The position numbers were made by a program, and so were the translations under genes. From an uncultured Erysipelotrichaceae bacterium (GTDB taxonomy: Bacteria > Bacillota_I > Bacilli_A > RF39 > UBA660): a DNA stretch of 35,939 nucleotides. Position 1 is the first letter of the stretch. Every line of letters begins with the position of its first letter. Below the pieces are notes generated by a model, which did not search any database, was not told the origin of the DNA, and saw only the letters and a program-made list of their open reading frames with translations. This document shows positions 23,862-32,013 of this stretch, piece after piece. Location: the NCBI GenBank assembly GCA_902800945.1, contig CADCFX010000016.1:1-35939 (forward strand). Reading direction: 5' to 3'.

Positions 23862-24401
23862 ATGTCAAATGTAATTAAAGGAATAGGAAAAATCTTACTA
23901 ATAATAGTAGTTGTATTGTACCTGGTATTAGAAATATTCTTAGCAATTTGCCTGCTAAATTATAACGATTATCGTATAACGGTATTCGGGAACAAATCAT
24001 TATTATTATTAACTGAAGATTTGGATGAAAAATATAAAAAGAATGATTTAGTAATAGTCACTAAGGGTGATGGTAGCGAAGTAAAAGAAGGGGATTCAAT
24101 TTTCTTTTATAATCCGGGTCAGAACTATACAGTTAACTATGCTGAAGTTACAAGTATTACCCCTCATGCTAACAAGACATATACTTATAAAATTGGAACT
24201 ACGCATAATGTATATACCGAATATTATATTGGTAAAAATACCAAGGTATATAAAGGCCTTGGCGGAACTATGCGTTTATTAGAATCTAAGTGGGGATTCC
24301 TATTGTTAATCGTACTACCAACAATGATTGCTGTTATTTACGAATTCTATGCAATTATTGTTGAAATAATAGAATTTAAGAAAGAGGTTGACAATGAATA
24401 G
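23862..24401 (+). CDS. catalytically dead SipW-type signal peptidase homologue
   Basis: The 179-residue protein has the SipW plan: an N-terminal hydrophobic anchor (about 8-33), a small beta domain and a C-terminal membrane helix (about 145-170). It aligns with the active paralogue at 24983, with KKNDLVIVTKGDGSEVKEGD against the binding-fold strand and GTTHNVYTEYYIG against GDNNNVEDDPITR. The catalytic SGSM motif is replaced by GNKS, the THR histidine by a tyrosine (VNYAEV), and the GDNNN aspartate by threonine. All three lost positions speak for loss of peptidase activity with the fold kept. It may be a substrate-binding or assembly partner. First gene of the operon; ATG 23862 rather than GTG 23853. 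It overlaps the next gene by 8 bp. Confidence 0.75.
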   Translation: MSNVIKGIGKILLIIVVVLYLVLEIFLAICLLNYNDYRITVFGNKSLLLLTEDLDEKYKKNDLVIVTKGDGSEVKEGDSIFFYNPGQNYTVNYAEVTSITPHANKTYTYKIGTTHNVYTEYYIGKNTKVYKGLGGTMRLLESKWGFLLLIVLPTMIAVIYEFYAIIVEIIEFKKEVDNE

Positions 24402-24978
24402 AAAAAGAATAGGAGTTCTAATCGCCTTATCTTTACTATTACTTGTTGTTTTTACTGCGTCGTACTCTTATTCCTTATTTGAAAGCTCTATTAGCGGAGA
24501 TGCAGAAGCTACAACTGCAGACTGGTTGATAAAAGTTAATAACACATTGATTTCAACCGGTCAAACTGAGACATTTAGTGTTAATGATATACATTATACA
24601 AAGACTAACACTAACATAAGACAAGGCAAGTTTGCTCCGGGCATTTCTGGGTATTATGATTTGGAAATAGATGTTAAAGACACTCAAGTTGCCGTAGAAT
24701 ATGACATTTATGTAGATGATTTCGATTCGGAAAACTTTAAAGTTAAAGATATTGATTTGATGCAAGGAAGCTCGAATTTTACCAAGATTAACGAAAAAGA
24801 GTTTACAGGAATAATACCTGTAGGGAGTCGAGTAAATCAAATATTAAGAATTTATCTTGAATGGAAAGATCTCAACACCCCAGAAGCCAATGCTGCTGAT
24901 AGTGAAATGGGAACAAAAGAAAATCCCGATGTTGAGATACCGATTACATTACATTTCATACAATATATAGGAGAGTAA
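24394..24978 (+). CDS. TasA/camelysin-type exported protein A
   Basis: A 194-residue protein with a SipW-type signal peptide: basic start MNRKRIG, a hydrophobic core (VLIALSLLLLVVFTASYSYS) and the post-cleavage segment LFESSISGDAEA. The mature part begins TADWLIKVNNT and continues with beta-strand pairs GYYDLEIDV, EYDIYVDDF, ILRIYLEWKDL and EIPITLHFI, the pattern of TasA/CalY fibre-forming domains. The closest paralogue in the window is the reverse gene 32012-32605. ATG 24394 overlaps the stop of the dead peptidase homologue by 8 bp, and an active SipW-type peptidase gene follows 4 bp downstream, so this is a likely substrate of it. Predicted on the cell surface. Confidence 0.8.
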   Translation: MNRKRIGVLIALSLLLLVVFTASYSYSLFESSISGDAEATTADWLIKVNNTLISTGQTETFSVNDIHYTKTNTNIRQGKFAPGISGYYDLEIDVKDTQVAVEYDIYVDDFDSENFKVKDIDLMQGSSNFTKINEKEFTGIIPVGSRVNQILRIYLEWKDLNTPEANAADSEMGTKENPDVEIPITLHFIQYIGE

Positions 24979-24982
24979 TAAT

Positions 24983-25519
24983 ATGAATAGTAGACTAGTA
25001 ATAGTGAGCAGAAAAATATTCCAAGTATTAATAAATATCTTGCTAATCATTATTGGTTTACTATTATTAGTGGCTCTCTATAACTTCTATGTGATAAAAA
25101 TACAAAAAAAAGACTATGCTAGTTATTTCGGATATACTGCTTTTAATACCACAAGTGGAAGTATGGAAAAAGCTATCTATGTCGATGATTATGTATTTGT
25201 TAAGATTAATGAAAAAAAATTAAAACAAGGAGACATAATTACTTTTAAAACAAACGATACTATTATTACTCACCGGATAGTAAGAATAGATAAAGATAAA
25301 ATTACTACCAAAGGGGATAATAACAACGTTGAAGATGATCCCATTACAAGAAAAGCTGTAATAGGTAAAGTAGTACATATTGGTCGTGAATATGGTATTT
25401 ATTTAAAAATAATTAAAACTCCTCAAGTATTTATAACCTTCTTTATATCTATAATAATGATGGATATTGCCTTAGGTGAAGATAAGGAAGTGAGTAAAAG
25501 TGAGAAGAAAAAAGAATAG
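24983..25519 (+). CDS. SipW-type signal peptidase I (active form)
   Basis: A membrane serine protease of the archaeal/eukaryotic (S26B) type that cleaves TasA-like signal peptides. The 178-residue protein has an N-terminal helix (about 11-33), the nucleophile motif TTSGSMEKAI with Ser60, the strand ITHRIV with His97 in place of the bacterial catalytic lysine, and KGDNNNVEDDPI with the conserved aspartates (D112, D118-119). A C-terminal membrane helix (VFITFFISIIMMDIAL) follows. The SGSM, H and D set matches SipW. It sits between two presumed substrates, starting 4 bp after one and overlapping the other by 20 bp. Confidence 0.92.
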   Translation: MNSRLVIVSRKIFQVLINILLIIIGLLLLVALYNFYVIKIQKKDYASYFGYTAFNTTSGSMEKAIYVDDYVFVKINEKKLKQGDIITFKTNDTIITHRIVRIDKDKITTKGDNNNVEDDPITRKAVIGKVVHIGREYGIYLKIIKTPQVFITFFISIIMMDIALGEDKEVSKSEKKKE

Positions 25520-26072
25520 AATATATATGTTTATCATAGTATTTCTTCTTATAGATTTACTAGCCGTATTAGTAATGATAAATACTTCTAACGCCAGGTA
25601 TGAATCTACTGCCGTTTCTAATACAGAACTGGAAGTCGCTTTATATGCGTTAGAAGAAAATGATTCTTACACTATCTCCCTCGAAGAAATGGTTCCTAGA
25701 GAAGAACCATATGTGTACAGATTCACAGTAACTAATACAGATAAAAATGGGAGATTAACAGATGTTCGTTTGTATTACGATTTAAAAATAATTGCCACAA
25801 CTAACATGCAATTAACCTATGAATTATATAAAAATCAAAACTACTTAAGCAGTAATGCAACAAGTGCGATTAACCTTAATATAGTAGCGCCAGATGAGGA
25901 TGGAACCTTTTTTAGAACTCTAACTACTAGTCGAGTATATTTCGGATATCAGCAAGAAGAAACAAATGAATATACCTTGCTAGTGTATTTTCCGGAATCA
26001 TTTAAAGATAGTAAATATCAAGATTTGATAGAGAGCATTCAAATAAAAATCGACTCTCAACAAGCTGTATAA
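25500..26072 (+). CDS. TasA-like exported protein B
   Basis: A 190-residue protein beginning at GTG 25500 (basic RRKKNR, then IYMFIIVFLLIDLLAVLVMI) with the segment NTSNARYESTAVS in the position of a SipW cleavage site. The mature domain is beta-rich with alternating strands (YVYRFTVTNTDKNGRLTDVR, MQLTYELYKN, YTLLVYFPESF). It is shorter and more divergent than protein A, so assignment depends on the signal layout and the neighbouring SipW. GAAGGAAGTGAG lies upstream of the start within the preceding gene, which it overlaps by 20 bp. Probably a minor fibre or anchor subunit. Confidence 0.65.
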   Translation: MRRKKNRIYMFIIVFLLIDLLAVLVMINTSNARYESTAVSNTELEVALYALEENDSYTISLEEMVPREEPYVYRFTVTNTDKNGRLTDVRLYYDLKIIATTNMQLTYELYKNQNYLSSNATSAINLNIVAPDEDGTFFRTLTTSRVYFGYQQEETNEYTLLVYFPESFKDSKYQDLIESIQIKIDSQQAV

Positions 26073-26093
26073 GATAGAAATGAGGTGACACTT

Positions 26094-27044
26094 ATGAAAA
26101 AGAAAATAAGAAGAACTTTTGAATATTTAAAAACCCATAAAAAAGCAAGAATATTTAGCATAGCAATCATAAGTGTTGTCTCTATATTCTTTCTTGTGAA
26201 TTTTTCTCGATATGTTAAACAAATAATAGAGAACTACATTACCAGAACAGAAAGATTCTACTTCAATAGTGATAAACTAACTACTGACAATAAAACTTTC
26301 GAAATTAATTACTGGCCAGGAGCTGCTCCTTATGAAATCAGCATTACTGTTAACAGTTTAGATAACAACCTACGAGGAACAGACATAGAAATCGATTATG
26401 CTCTTACTTGCGAAGCGGGAGCCGGTATTCGTTGCGAATTATCCCAAAATGGTGGAACTATTGAAACAGATACTAACAAAGATACCTTTACAGCAACAGC
26501 AATTCCGACTAGGCCTTTTCAAGATGGAGAGTCTTCATATATTAAAGTAACTGCCAGAACTACCGAACCATTTGAAAAGGAACTAAGTGCCACCTTTGTT
26601 TTCGTTGTAGGGCATTATGGATTGTCATACAAAATCGAAGATGAACAAGGTCAGCCATACCTAGAATCAGTTATTTCGAATACGGATGACTATTATATAG
26701 TTAGAACCGCCTTTGGCACTCATAGTGTAGGAGATAGAATTTCTACTGCTGAGTATTCACTTTTAAGTGAAGGCGAAAAAAATAATTGCTCGGGCGTTAT
26801 CATAGAGCTTAGTTTTGACCCGAATGACTTAAGACTTGATATGACCAACTATTATTATCAAAATAAAATATCTGAAACTATTGAACCATTAAGTGATGGA
26901 TATAATTATGTTAAAAGCTTTAAATTCTCGATACCTCCTCAGACAGCTATTGCTATTAAGTTTTACAAATTAGATGTTACTGAGAATTATACCTATCCAT
27001 TAGGGGAAGATGATGATCCTATCGTGGAAATAGATGCTAGCTAG
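26094..27044 (+). CDS. membrane-anchored beta-rich surface protein, 316 aa
   Basis: One N-terminal hydrophobic helix (about residues 21-40, ARIFSIAIISVVSIFFLVNF) after a strongly basic start (MKKKIRRTFEYLKTHKKAR), then SRYVKQIIENYITRTERFYF and an exported region. The exported part seems to hold two beta-sandwich-like domains, about 50-160 (FEINYWPGAAPYEISITVNS) and 170-300 (LSYKIEDEQGQPYLESVISN). Two cysteines (ALTCEAGAGIRCEL) may form a disulphide. I cannot name the family; the start resembles the SipW-dependent proteins nearby, but no clear cleavage motif is seen, so it may stay anchored. ATG 26094 with GAGGTGAC upstream is preferred to the frame start at 26085. Gaps of 21 and 11 bp place it firmly in the operon. 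Confidence 0.65.
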   Translation: MKKKIRRTFEYLKTHKKARIFSIAIISVVSIFFLVNFSRYVKQIIENYITRTERFYFNSDKLTTDNKTFEINYWPGAAPYEISITVNSLDNNLRGTDIEIDYALTCEAGAGIRCELSQNGGTIETDTNKDTFTATAIPTRPFQDGESSYIKVTARTTEPFEKELSATFVFVVGHYGLSYKIEDEQGQPYLESVISNTDDYYIVRTAFGTHSVGDRISTAEYSLLSEGEKNNCSGVIIELSFDPNDLRLDMTNYYYQNKISETIEPLSDGYNYVKSFKFSIPPQTAIAIKFYKLDVTENYTYPLGEDDDPIVEIDAS

Positions 27045-27055
27045 AAGGTGATAAA

Positions 27056-28072
27056 ATGATTAATATAATGAATGAATACACTGCTTTTACCAAAAGATGT
27101 CTAAATAGCTATATGAAATTCATCTTGGATAAACAATACGATAAAGGAATTGTTAATAGATATATAGATAAATACATTGAAATAAGATATTCTAATTATT
27201 TAGATGAAAATACTATTAAAGACACATTAGCTAAAAAGATAACAAAAGGTATTAAAGATACAACCATAGCATTAGAAGAAAATCTGCCGGCTAATAAAGA
27301 AAATATAATTAAAAATACTGAAAAAATATTCAAATATGTAAACTCTTTAGATTCCTCTTATTTTTTAGAATCACATAATAAAGTAATTGAAAATATAGGG
27401 ATAATTAGAAGAGATATATTAGAACTTGATAATAATAATTTTTCTAATGCTTTAGATAAAATGTTAAGAGAAGATATAAAAAAAAGAAAAGAATTCTTAG
27501 ATAGTTTTTCAAGTGATACATTTTCATTGACAAAAACAAGATTGAATAAAAGTTCTAATTTACTAAGAGTAAATGTTAAAGACAATATTAAGTTTCCAGA
27601 ACTATATAGTGATATAGCTATAGACAAGGCGCGTCATAAAGATAGTATTAGTGAAGATATTATAACTATCGGTTACATACTAACAACAGTAGAGATAATA
27701 AATAATTTGATTAGTAATAATTTTAATAATACTTATTACTTACCATTACCAACGTCAATATTTAATAAAACTACCAAAAAGAATCGGCTACTAAGTATAA
27801 TAGATAACGAATATATACTAGAACATATTAGTTTGGTAATAACATTTAACGCTTTTCAACAGAACAAAAGTAATGTTGTCGAATTAATGCATAAAGGTTA
27901 TATGTTTACTATTGCTCTAGACAAAACATTTGATTATTGTTCTGAAAACCTAGAATATTTAGAAATGTTTAGCAATATTTTTATGCTAAAAGATAAATAC
28001 TACTACAAAGATATGCTAAAAAATGGTAAACTAGGTAAAAGAATAATAATAGTAGATGAGGTGGAATTGTGA
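27056..28072 (+). CDS. unknown helical cytoplasmic protein of the SipW/McrB-like operon, 338 aa
   Basis: I do not recognise this family. It has no signal peptide or confident membrane segment and is almost wholly helical: amphipathic stretches at about 5-60 and 90-160 (NTEKIFKYVNSL, KMLREDIKKRKEFLDSF), then a more hydrophobic part (IITIGYILTTVEIINNLI) and a C-terminal region ending KRIIIVDEVEL. It overlaps the McrB-like gene by 4 bp (GTGA overlap), which is typical of subunits of one complex. ATG 27056 is chosen because AAGGTG lies five to ten bases upstream; ATG 27068 is possible. A cytoplasmic partner or regulator of the ATPase is the natural guess, but nothing in the sequence proves it. 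Confidence 0.65.
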   Translation: MINIMNEYTAFTKRCLNSYMKFILDKQYDKGIVNRYIDKYIEIRYSNYLDENTIKDTLAKKITKGIKDTTIALEENLPANKENIIKNTEKIFKYVNSLDSSYFLESHNKVIENIGIIRRDILELDNNNFSNALDKMLREDIKKRKEFLDSFSSDTFSLTKTRLNKSSNLLRVNVKDNIKFPELYSDIAIDKARHKDSISEDIITIGYILTTVEIINNLISNNFNNTYYLPLPTSIFNKTTKKNRLLSIIDNEYILEHISLVITFNAFQQNKSNVVELMHKGYMFTIALDKTFDYCSENLEYLEMFSNIFMLKDKYYYKDMLKNGKLGKRIIIVDEVEL

Positions 28073-29607
28073 ATACATATGTAAGATTTTTATATGAATT
28101 CTTGGACCAATTACTAGGGGGGATAGTAACCGCTTTAAAAGGTTTGATACTTGGCATTATCCAAATGTTTGATATTCGTGCTTATGCTAATCTTATTAAA
28201 ACCTATAGTAAAGATTTTAACGGCGGTGAATGGGTATTAGTAGTACTGGCTATAGTAGTTACTATTGTCGTTCTAGCGTTAGTAATACTATCAGTGTGGT
28301 TTGTAGTGAGAAAAGCTTTAAAATTCAGAAAAACATTAGTAGAACAAGAAAGCCTATTAGAAGAAGTGGCAGATTTGCAAAGAAAAGTAGTTCAGCTTAT
28401 GAAAGAAAAAGATGAGTTATACGCTATGAAAGTTTCTCAATTAGGATTAAAACCAACAGAATCTGCACTCAGTGAAGGAGCAGGAGCAGAGCAAGAAGAA
28501 GGCGAAGAGATTCCCGAAGATGCTCAAAGTTCAAGATTCCCAAAACTTACTACTATCGATATCGAATATGCTAACTATAAAATTGTTAACTATGGCAATA
28601 GTTTTACATTACCAGACCTAGTTAACAACTTTAGAAATTTTGCCGCATCAGAATTAAAACTATATTATCAAGAAGATTTAATAAGGTTATACATAGCTGC
28701 TTTAGCATCTACTAAACTAGTAATACTACAAGGTATTTCTGGTACTGGTAAAACATCACTAGCATATGCTTGGGGAAAATTTTTAAAACACGACTCATGC
28801 GTTGCTTCAGTTCAACCATCATGGCGTGATAGAACAGAACTATTTGGATACTTCAACGAATTTACCAAGAAGTTTAATGAAACCGAAGTATTAAAAGAAA
28901 TATATCTAGCCGGATATACCGATGATATTTATACAGTAATACTAGACGAGATGAATATCTCTCGTGTTGAGTACTATTTTGCTGAAATGTTATCAATTCT
29001 AGAAATGCCTAGTCAAGATGAATGGATAGTAGAACTAGTACCAAGTGCTTGGCCAGATGATCCAAAACACTTAGATCAAGGAAAACTAAAGATAGCTCCA
29101 AATGTTTGGTATATAGGAACCATCAATAACGATGACTCAACTTTCATGGTTACAGACAAAGTGTACGACCGTGCTATGCCAATCGATATCAATGATAAAG
29201 GTCAAGTATTTGAACCGATTCCAACTGAAGCACAAGACATTAACTATTCTTATGTTAGAACCTTATTTGATGAAGCTATGAACAACAATCAAATAACACA
29301 AGAAACATTAGATAAAATAGATAAAATGGACGACTATGTTATTAAACATTTCCGTATCGCTTTCGGTAACCGTATTGTTGCCCATATGAAAAAGTTCGTT
29401 CCAGTATACGTTGGAGCGGGCGGGACAGAATTAGATGGAGTAGATTACTTCATAGCTCGTAAGATATTACGTAAATTTGAACAATTAAATATTTCCTATA
29501 TCCGAGACGAAATTGATGGATTTGTTAAATTCCTAGAAGATACTTTTGGAAAAGGAAAAATGCATGAATGTGTAGATTACTTATTAAGACTTAAGAAGTT
29601 AACTTAA
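28069..29607 (+). CDS. membrane-anchored McrB-like AAA+ NTPase with coiled coil
   Basis: A 512-residue protein. Residues 55-80 form a membrane helix (WVLVVLAIVVTIVVLALVIL), preceded by a hydrophobic amphipathic segment (10-35). A coiled coil follows at about 83-125 (LVEQESLLEEVADLQRKVVQ), then an acidic linker to about 160. The AAA+ module has Walker A GISGTGKT (222-229), Walker B VILDEMN (290-296) and the McrB-type loop GTINNDDSTFMVTDKVYDRA (from 350), close to the GTxNxDxTxxxxSxKVxDRA seen in McrB homologues whose partner is a DUF2357 protein. The canonical MNxxDR arginine is replaced by serine. It starts at GTG 28069, overlapping the previous stop. McrB proteins power DNA-directed restriction; a membrane anchor and surrounding secretion genes make a different job plausible here. 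Confidence 0.82.
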   Translation: MNTYVRFLYEFLDQLLGGIVTALKGLILGIIQMFDIRAYANLIKTYSKDFNGGEWVLVVLAIVVTIVVLALVILSVWFVVRKALKFRKTLVEQESLLEEVADLQRKVVQLMKEKDELYAMKVSQLGLKPTESALSEGAGAEQEEGEEIPEDAQSSRFPKLTTIDIEYANYKIVNYGNSFTLPDLVNNFRNFAASELKLYYQEDLIRLYIAALASTKLVILQGISGTGKTSLAYAWGKFLKHDSCVASVQPSWRDRTELFGYFNEFTKKFNETEVLKEIYLAGYTDDIYTVILDEMNISRVEYYFAEMLSILEMPSQDEWIVELVPSAWPDDPKHLDQGKLKIAPNVWYIGTINNDDSTFMVTDKVYDRAMPIDINDKGQVFEPIPTEAQDINYSYVRTLFDEAMNNNQITQETLDKIDKMDDYVIKHFRIAFGNRIVAHMKKFVPVYVGAGGTELDGVDYFIARKILRKFEQLNISYIRDEIDGFVKFLEDTFGKGKMHECVDYLLRLKKLT

Positions 29608-29625
29608 TAGAAAGGAGTGGAGAAT

Positions 29626-30741
29626 ATGGATGAAGGCTTAAATATATTAGGTCTCTATCAGAATTCTAGCGATACAAGAATTAATGGCTTTGCCAAAAGA
29701 GTAAAATCATCAATGTTAGTAGATCTTCATTATGATAAAGTAGAAGCTAATTTTGAATGGCTAGACCTGATGGAAGAAACGGTTAGATATCTAGACAATA
29801 TTCTCCGTAATCCTAATAGGTTCATAATTAATGAAGATGAAGTAGTAAAAGTTGAATTAGCTAAACACGTTACAGTAGAAAGTATCAAACATCTAGCTCG
29901 TAATACAAATCTAATCCAAGATATTGATGAAAAAACAGGAGACGTAAAACCTTCTAAAATATTAAATATAAACAAAGAAGAAAGCTTTGATACCTATGAA
30001 AACAGATTCATTTATACTTTAATAGTTAATATGGAAACCTTCTTAAATTTCAAAAAGAAATTACTACTAGAATCATCACATTTAAAAGATGATAAATCGT
30101 TAGAATATAAAGCCGCTTCAATAGTTGGAAACGAAAATATAACCATTGAACTAGCTATGAAATCATCCGTTCATACCAGAAAAAATGATGGTAAAAAGAA
30201 TGGCGATGACTTAGAAACAAGAATCAAAAAAATGGGTGAAAGAATAATTGATTTGAAGAGTACGCCTGTATTTAAGGATTTATCTCGCCGTCACGTAGCA
30301 TTGGTAAGACCGCCAATAAAGAAAACGAACGTAATATTAAAAAACACTAATTTCCAATATGCAATGGTATTATGGAACTATTTGCAAGAACATTTTGGTG
30401 ATGAAGATAAAAGAGATAAATTGGATAAGAATTACGAGGATGAGGGAGAACTAAGAGGATTATTTGATGATACATTCCTACTTGCTTACTTGGCTATGTG
30501 TACATTAAATAAAGAAGATTATGATATAAACAAAGCCAAAGAAAAAGTAATCTCTCAAGTGATTAGAAGAGTAATAGATTTAAACTCTACACTTTCCGAA
30601 AATGAGATTAAGGATTTGGTAGGAGAGCAATTTGCTATAGTAAAGAACAAGAATACTGCTACTCAAGAAGGAATTGAAAAAGTTTTCAAGAAGCATGTTG
30701 AAAAATACTTTACCAAAGTAAATGCAATCAAATTGAATTGA
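29626..30741 (+). CDS. DUF2357-type partner of the McrB-like NTPase, no nuclease motif seen
   Basis: A 371-residue soluble protein. The stretch EESFDTYENRFIYTLIVNME (about 121-140) matches the conserved TYENRF-type core of DUF2357 proteins, which pair with McrB-like NTPases and often carry a PD-(D/E)xK nuclease domain (DUF524/PDDEXK_7) at the C-terminus. Here the protein ends about 230 residues later, and I see no convincing D...ExK set in the remaining helical part (RGLFDDTFLLAYLAMCTLNK onwards). The N-terminal 115 residues are mixed, and NPNRFIINEDEVVKVELAKH recalls the DUF2357 beta part. ATG 29626 follows AAAGGAG by eight bases. It lies between the ATPase (18 bp) and a SipW-type peptidase (7 bp). 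A nuclease-free adaptor is my reading. Confidence 0.68.
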   Translation: MDEGLNILGLYQNSSDTRINGFAKRVKSSMLVDLHYDKVEANFEWLDLMEETVRYLDNILRNPNRFIINEDEVVKVELAKHVTVESIKHLARNTNLIQDIDEKTGDVKPSKILNINKEESFDTYENRFIYTLIVNMETFLNFKKKLLLESSHLKDDKSLEYKAASIVGNENITIELAMKSSVHTRKNDGKKNGDDLETRIKKMGERIIDLKSTPVFKDLSRRHVALVRPPIKKTNVILKNTNFQYAMVLWNYLQEHFGDEDKRDKLDKNYEDEGELRGLFDDTFLLAYLAMCTLNKEDYDINKAKEKVISQVIRRVIDLNSTLSENEIKDLVGEQFAIVKNKNTATQEGIEKVFKKHVEKYFTKVNAIKLN

Positions 30742-30748
30742 GGCTACT

Positions 30749-31309
30749 ATGAAAAAAATACTAGATAATAAATTATTAAATACAATAATAAGTGGAATCG
30801 AAGGAATAATATGTTTTTTTCTCTTCTGCCTAGTCGTTATAACAATATTTCAAAGAGTTAATGGAAGCTTTTTTGGATATCGTATATACACTGTAGCATC
30901 CGCATCCATGATCCCAAATTACGATGTGGGAGATGTTCTGCTGGTTTCTAAAGTAAAACTAAAAGACATTAAAATAGGTGATGCAGTAACCTATTTAGGA
31001 GAAGCACCATCGGTAAAAGATAGGGTAATAACCCATAGAGTAGAAAAAATAGATATTGAAAAAGATGGTAAATACTATTTTCACACTAAAGGTATTGCTA
31101 ATAATATAGAGGACCCAATAGTGGATGGAAAACAAATAATAGGGAAAGTAACTTATAAATTCTTCCTGTTAAGTTTTATAGGAGGAATAACCACTAATGC
31201 CTATAAAATATTCTTCTTTGTAACTGTTCCAATAGCAATCTTAATAGCTATAGAAATAATAAAAACAGTCAGAGATAAAGACGAAGAAGAAACTGTAGCA
31301 AGCGAATAA
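30749..31309 (+). CDS. second active SipW-type signal peptidase I
   Basis: 186 residues with an N-terminal hydrophobic helix (about 15-36), the nucleophile motif VASASMIPNYDVGD (Ser53, Met54), DRVITHRVEK (His96) and TKGIANNIEDPI (Asp122), then a C-terminal membrane helix (FFFVTVPIAILIAIEIIKTV). The usual GD of KGDxNN is changed to GI, but the ED pair is kept. SAS replaces SGS, which is tolerated in the family. It is 7 bp after the DUF2357 gene and 19 bp before a TasA-like gene, so it probably processes the latter. Compared with the first SipW copy the insert EAPSVKDRV is longer, suggesting a different substrate preference. Confidence 0.9.
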   Translation: MKKILDNKLLNTIISGIEGIICFFLFCLVVITIFQRVNGSFFGYRIYTVASASMIPNYDVGDVLLVSKVKLKDIKIGDAVTYLGEAPSVKDRVITHRVEKIDIEKDGKYYFHTKGIANNIEDPIVDGKQIIGKVTYKFFLLSFIGGITTNAYKIFFFVTVPIAILIAIEIIKTVRDKDEEETVASE

Positions 31310-31328
31310 GAAAGAAAGGAGTGTTAGT

Positions 31329-31967
31329 ATGAACGAGGAAGTAAAAGAAAATAATCAACCGGAAAAAAAGAAAAAGAATTACCTATTGCTATTCTTTAAA
31401 AAAAATAAAATTAAAACCTTGTTATTTTTGTTTCTTGCTCTAGCGGCTAACACTTATGCTTGGTTTATTTATAATAGAATAGTTAGTGCAAATCTAGAAG
31501 CACACGTTAAATCATGGCAAGTAACTATAGACGGTGCCATTGATGAGAATATAACTTTTGAAATTGATGATCTATACCCAGGAATGCCTGAATATAGTGA
31601 TGAAGTAACACTAACCAATGATGGAGAAATGGATGCTAATGTATCTTTTCAAATTCATTCAATTAGAATAATGGATGAATCATATACGGTCGGTGAAAAC
31701 GGAGAAACAGTAGCAAGCCTTGAAGCCAAACTCGCTTCTTATCCATTTTCAATCACCATGGAATCATCAAATTCGTTAGTAGAATCCGGAGGAGGACAAG
31801 CCAACCTTCACATATACGTTAACTGGCCATTTGGCAACGGCGACGAAGCCAAAGATCTGCTAGACACATATTGGGGAGAAAAATCATATGATTTTTCTCA
31901 AGATAATCCTACATTACCATCAATATCAATCGTCGTAAATGTTAATGTTCAACAAGTAAACAGCTAA
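31329..31967 (+). CDS. TasA/camelysin-type exported protein C
   Basis: 212 residues: a long, strongly charged cytoplasmic start (MNEEVKENNQPEKKKKNYLL), a hydrophobic core (KTLLFLFLALAANTYAW) and the SipW-type motif NTYAWFIYNRIVSANLEA. The mature domain begins SWQVTIDGAIDENITFEI and has strands SDEVTLTNDGEMDANVSFQI, ANLHIYVNW and SISIVVNVNVQQV, the TasA/CalY beta-sandwich pattern. The preceding gene is an active SipW-type peptidase. ATG 31329 has GAAAGGAGTGTTAGT upstream. Last gene of the ten-gene operon; a terminator begins within its final codons. Likely an extracellular fibre subunit. Confidence 0.82.
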   Translation: MNEEVKENNQPEKKKKNYLLLFFKKNKIKTLLFLFLALAANTYAWFIYNRIVSANLEAHVKSWQVTIDGAIDENITFEIDDLYPGMPEYSDEVTLTNDGEMDANVSFQIHSIRIMDESYTVGENGETVASLEAKLASYPFSITMESSNSLVESGGGQANLHIYVNWPFGNGDEAKDLLDTYWGEKSYDFSQDNPTLPSISIVVNVNVQQVNS

Positions 31968-31982
31968 TAAGCTGTTTTTTTT
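31959..31982 (+). terminator. terminator of the ten-gene operon
   Basis: AACAGCT/AGCTGTT stem (31959-31965, 31970-31976), loop AATA, eight T. It overlaps the stop codon of TasA-like C. Confidence 0.9.
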
Positions 31983-31990
31983 AGACAATA

Positions 31991-32013
31991 AAAAAAGGTA
32001 CTAAATACCTTTT
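31991..32013 (-). terminator. terminator of the reverse TasA-like gene
   Basis: On the reverse strand AAAGGTA/TACCTTT with a five-base loop is followed by a run of T (plus-strand A 31990-31996). It faces the preceding terminator. Confidence 0.85.

Noticed and set aside
27056-30741. Recently inserted mobile defence island
   Set aside because: No integrase, transposase or direct repeats flank it, composition is like the neighbours, and gene overlaps join it to the fibre operon.
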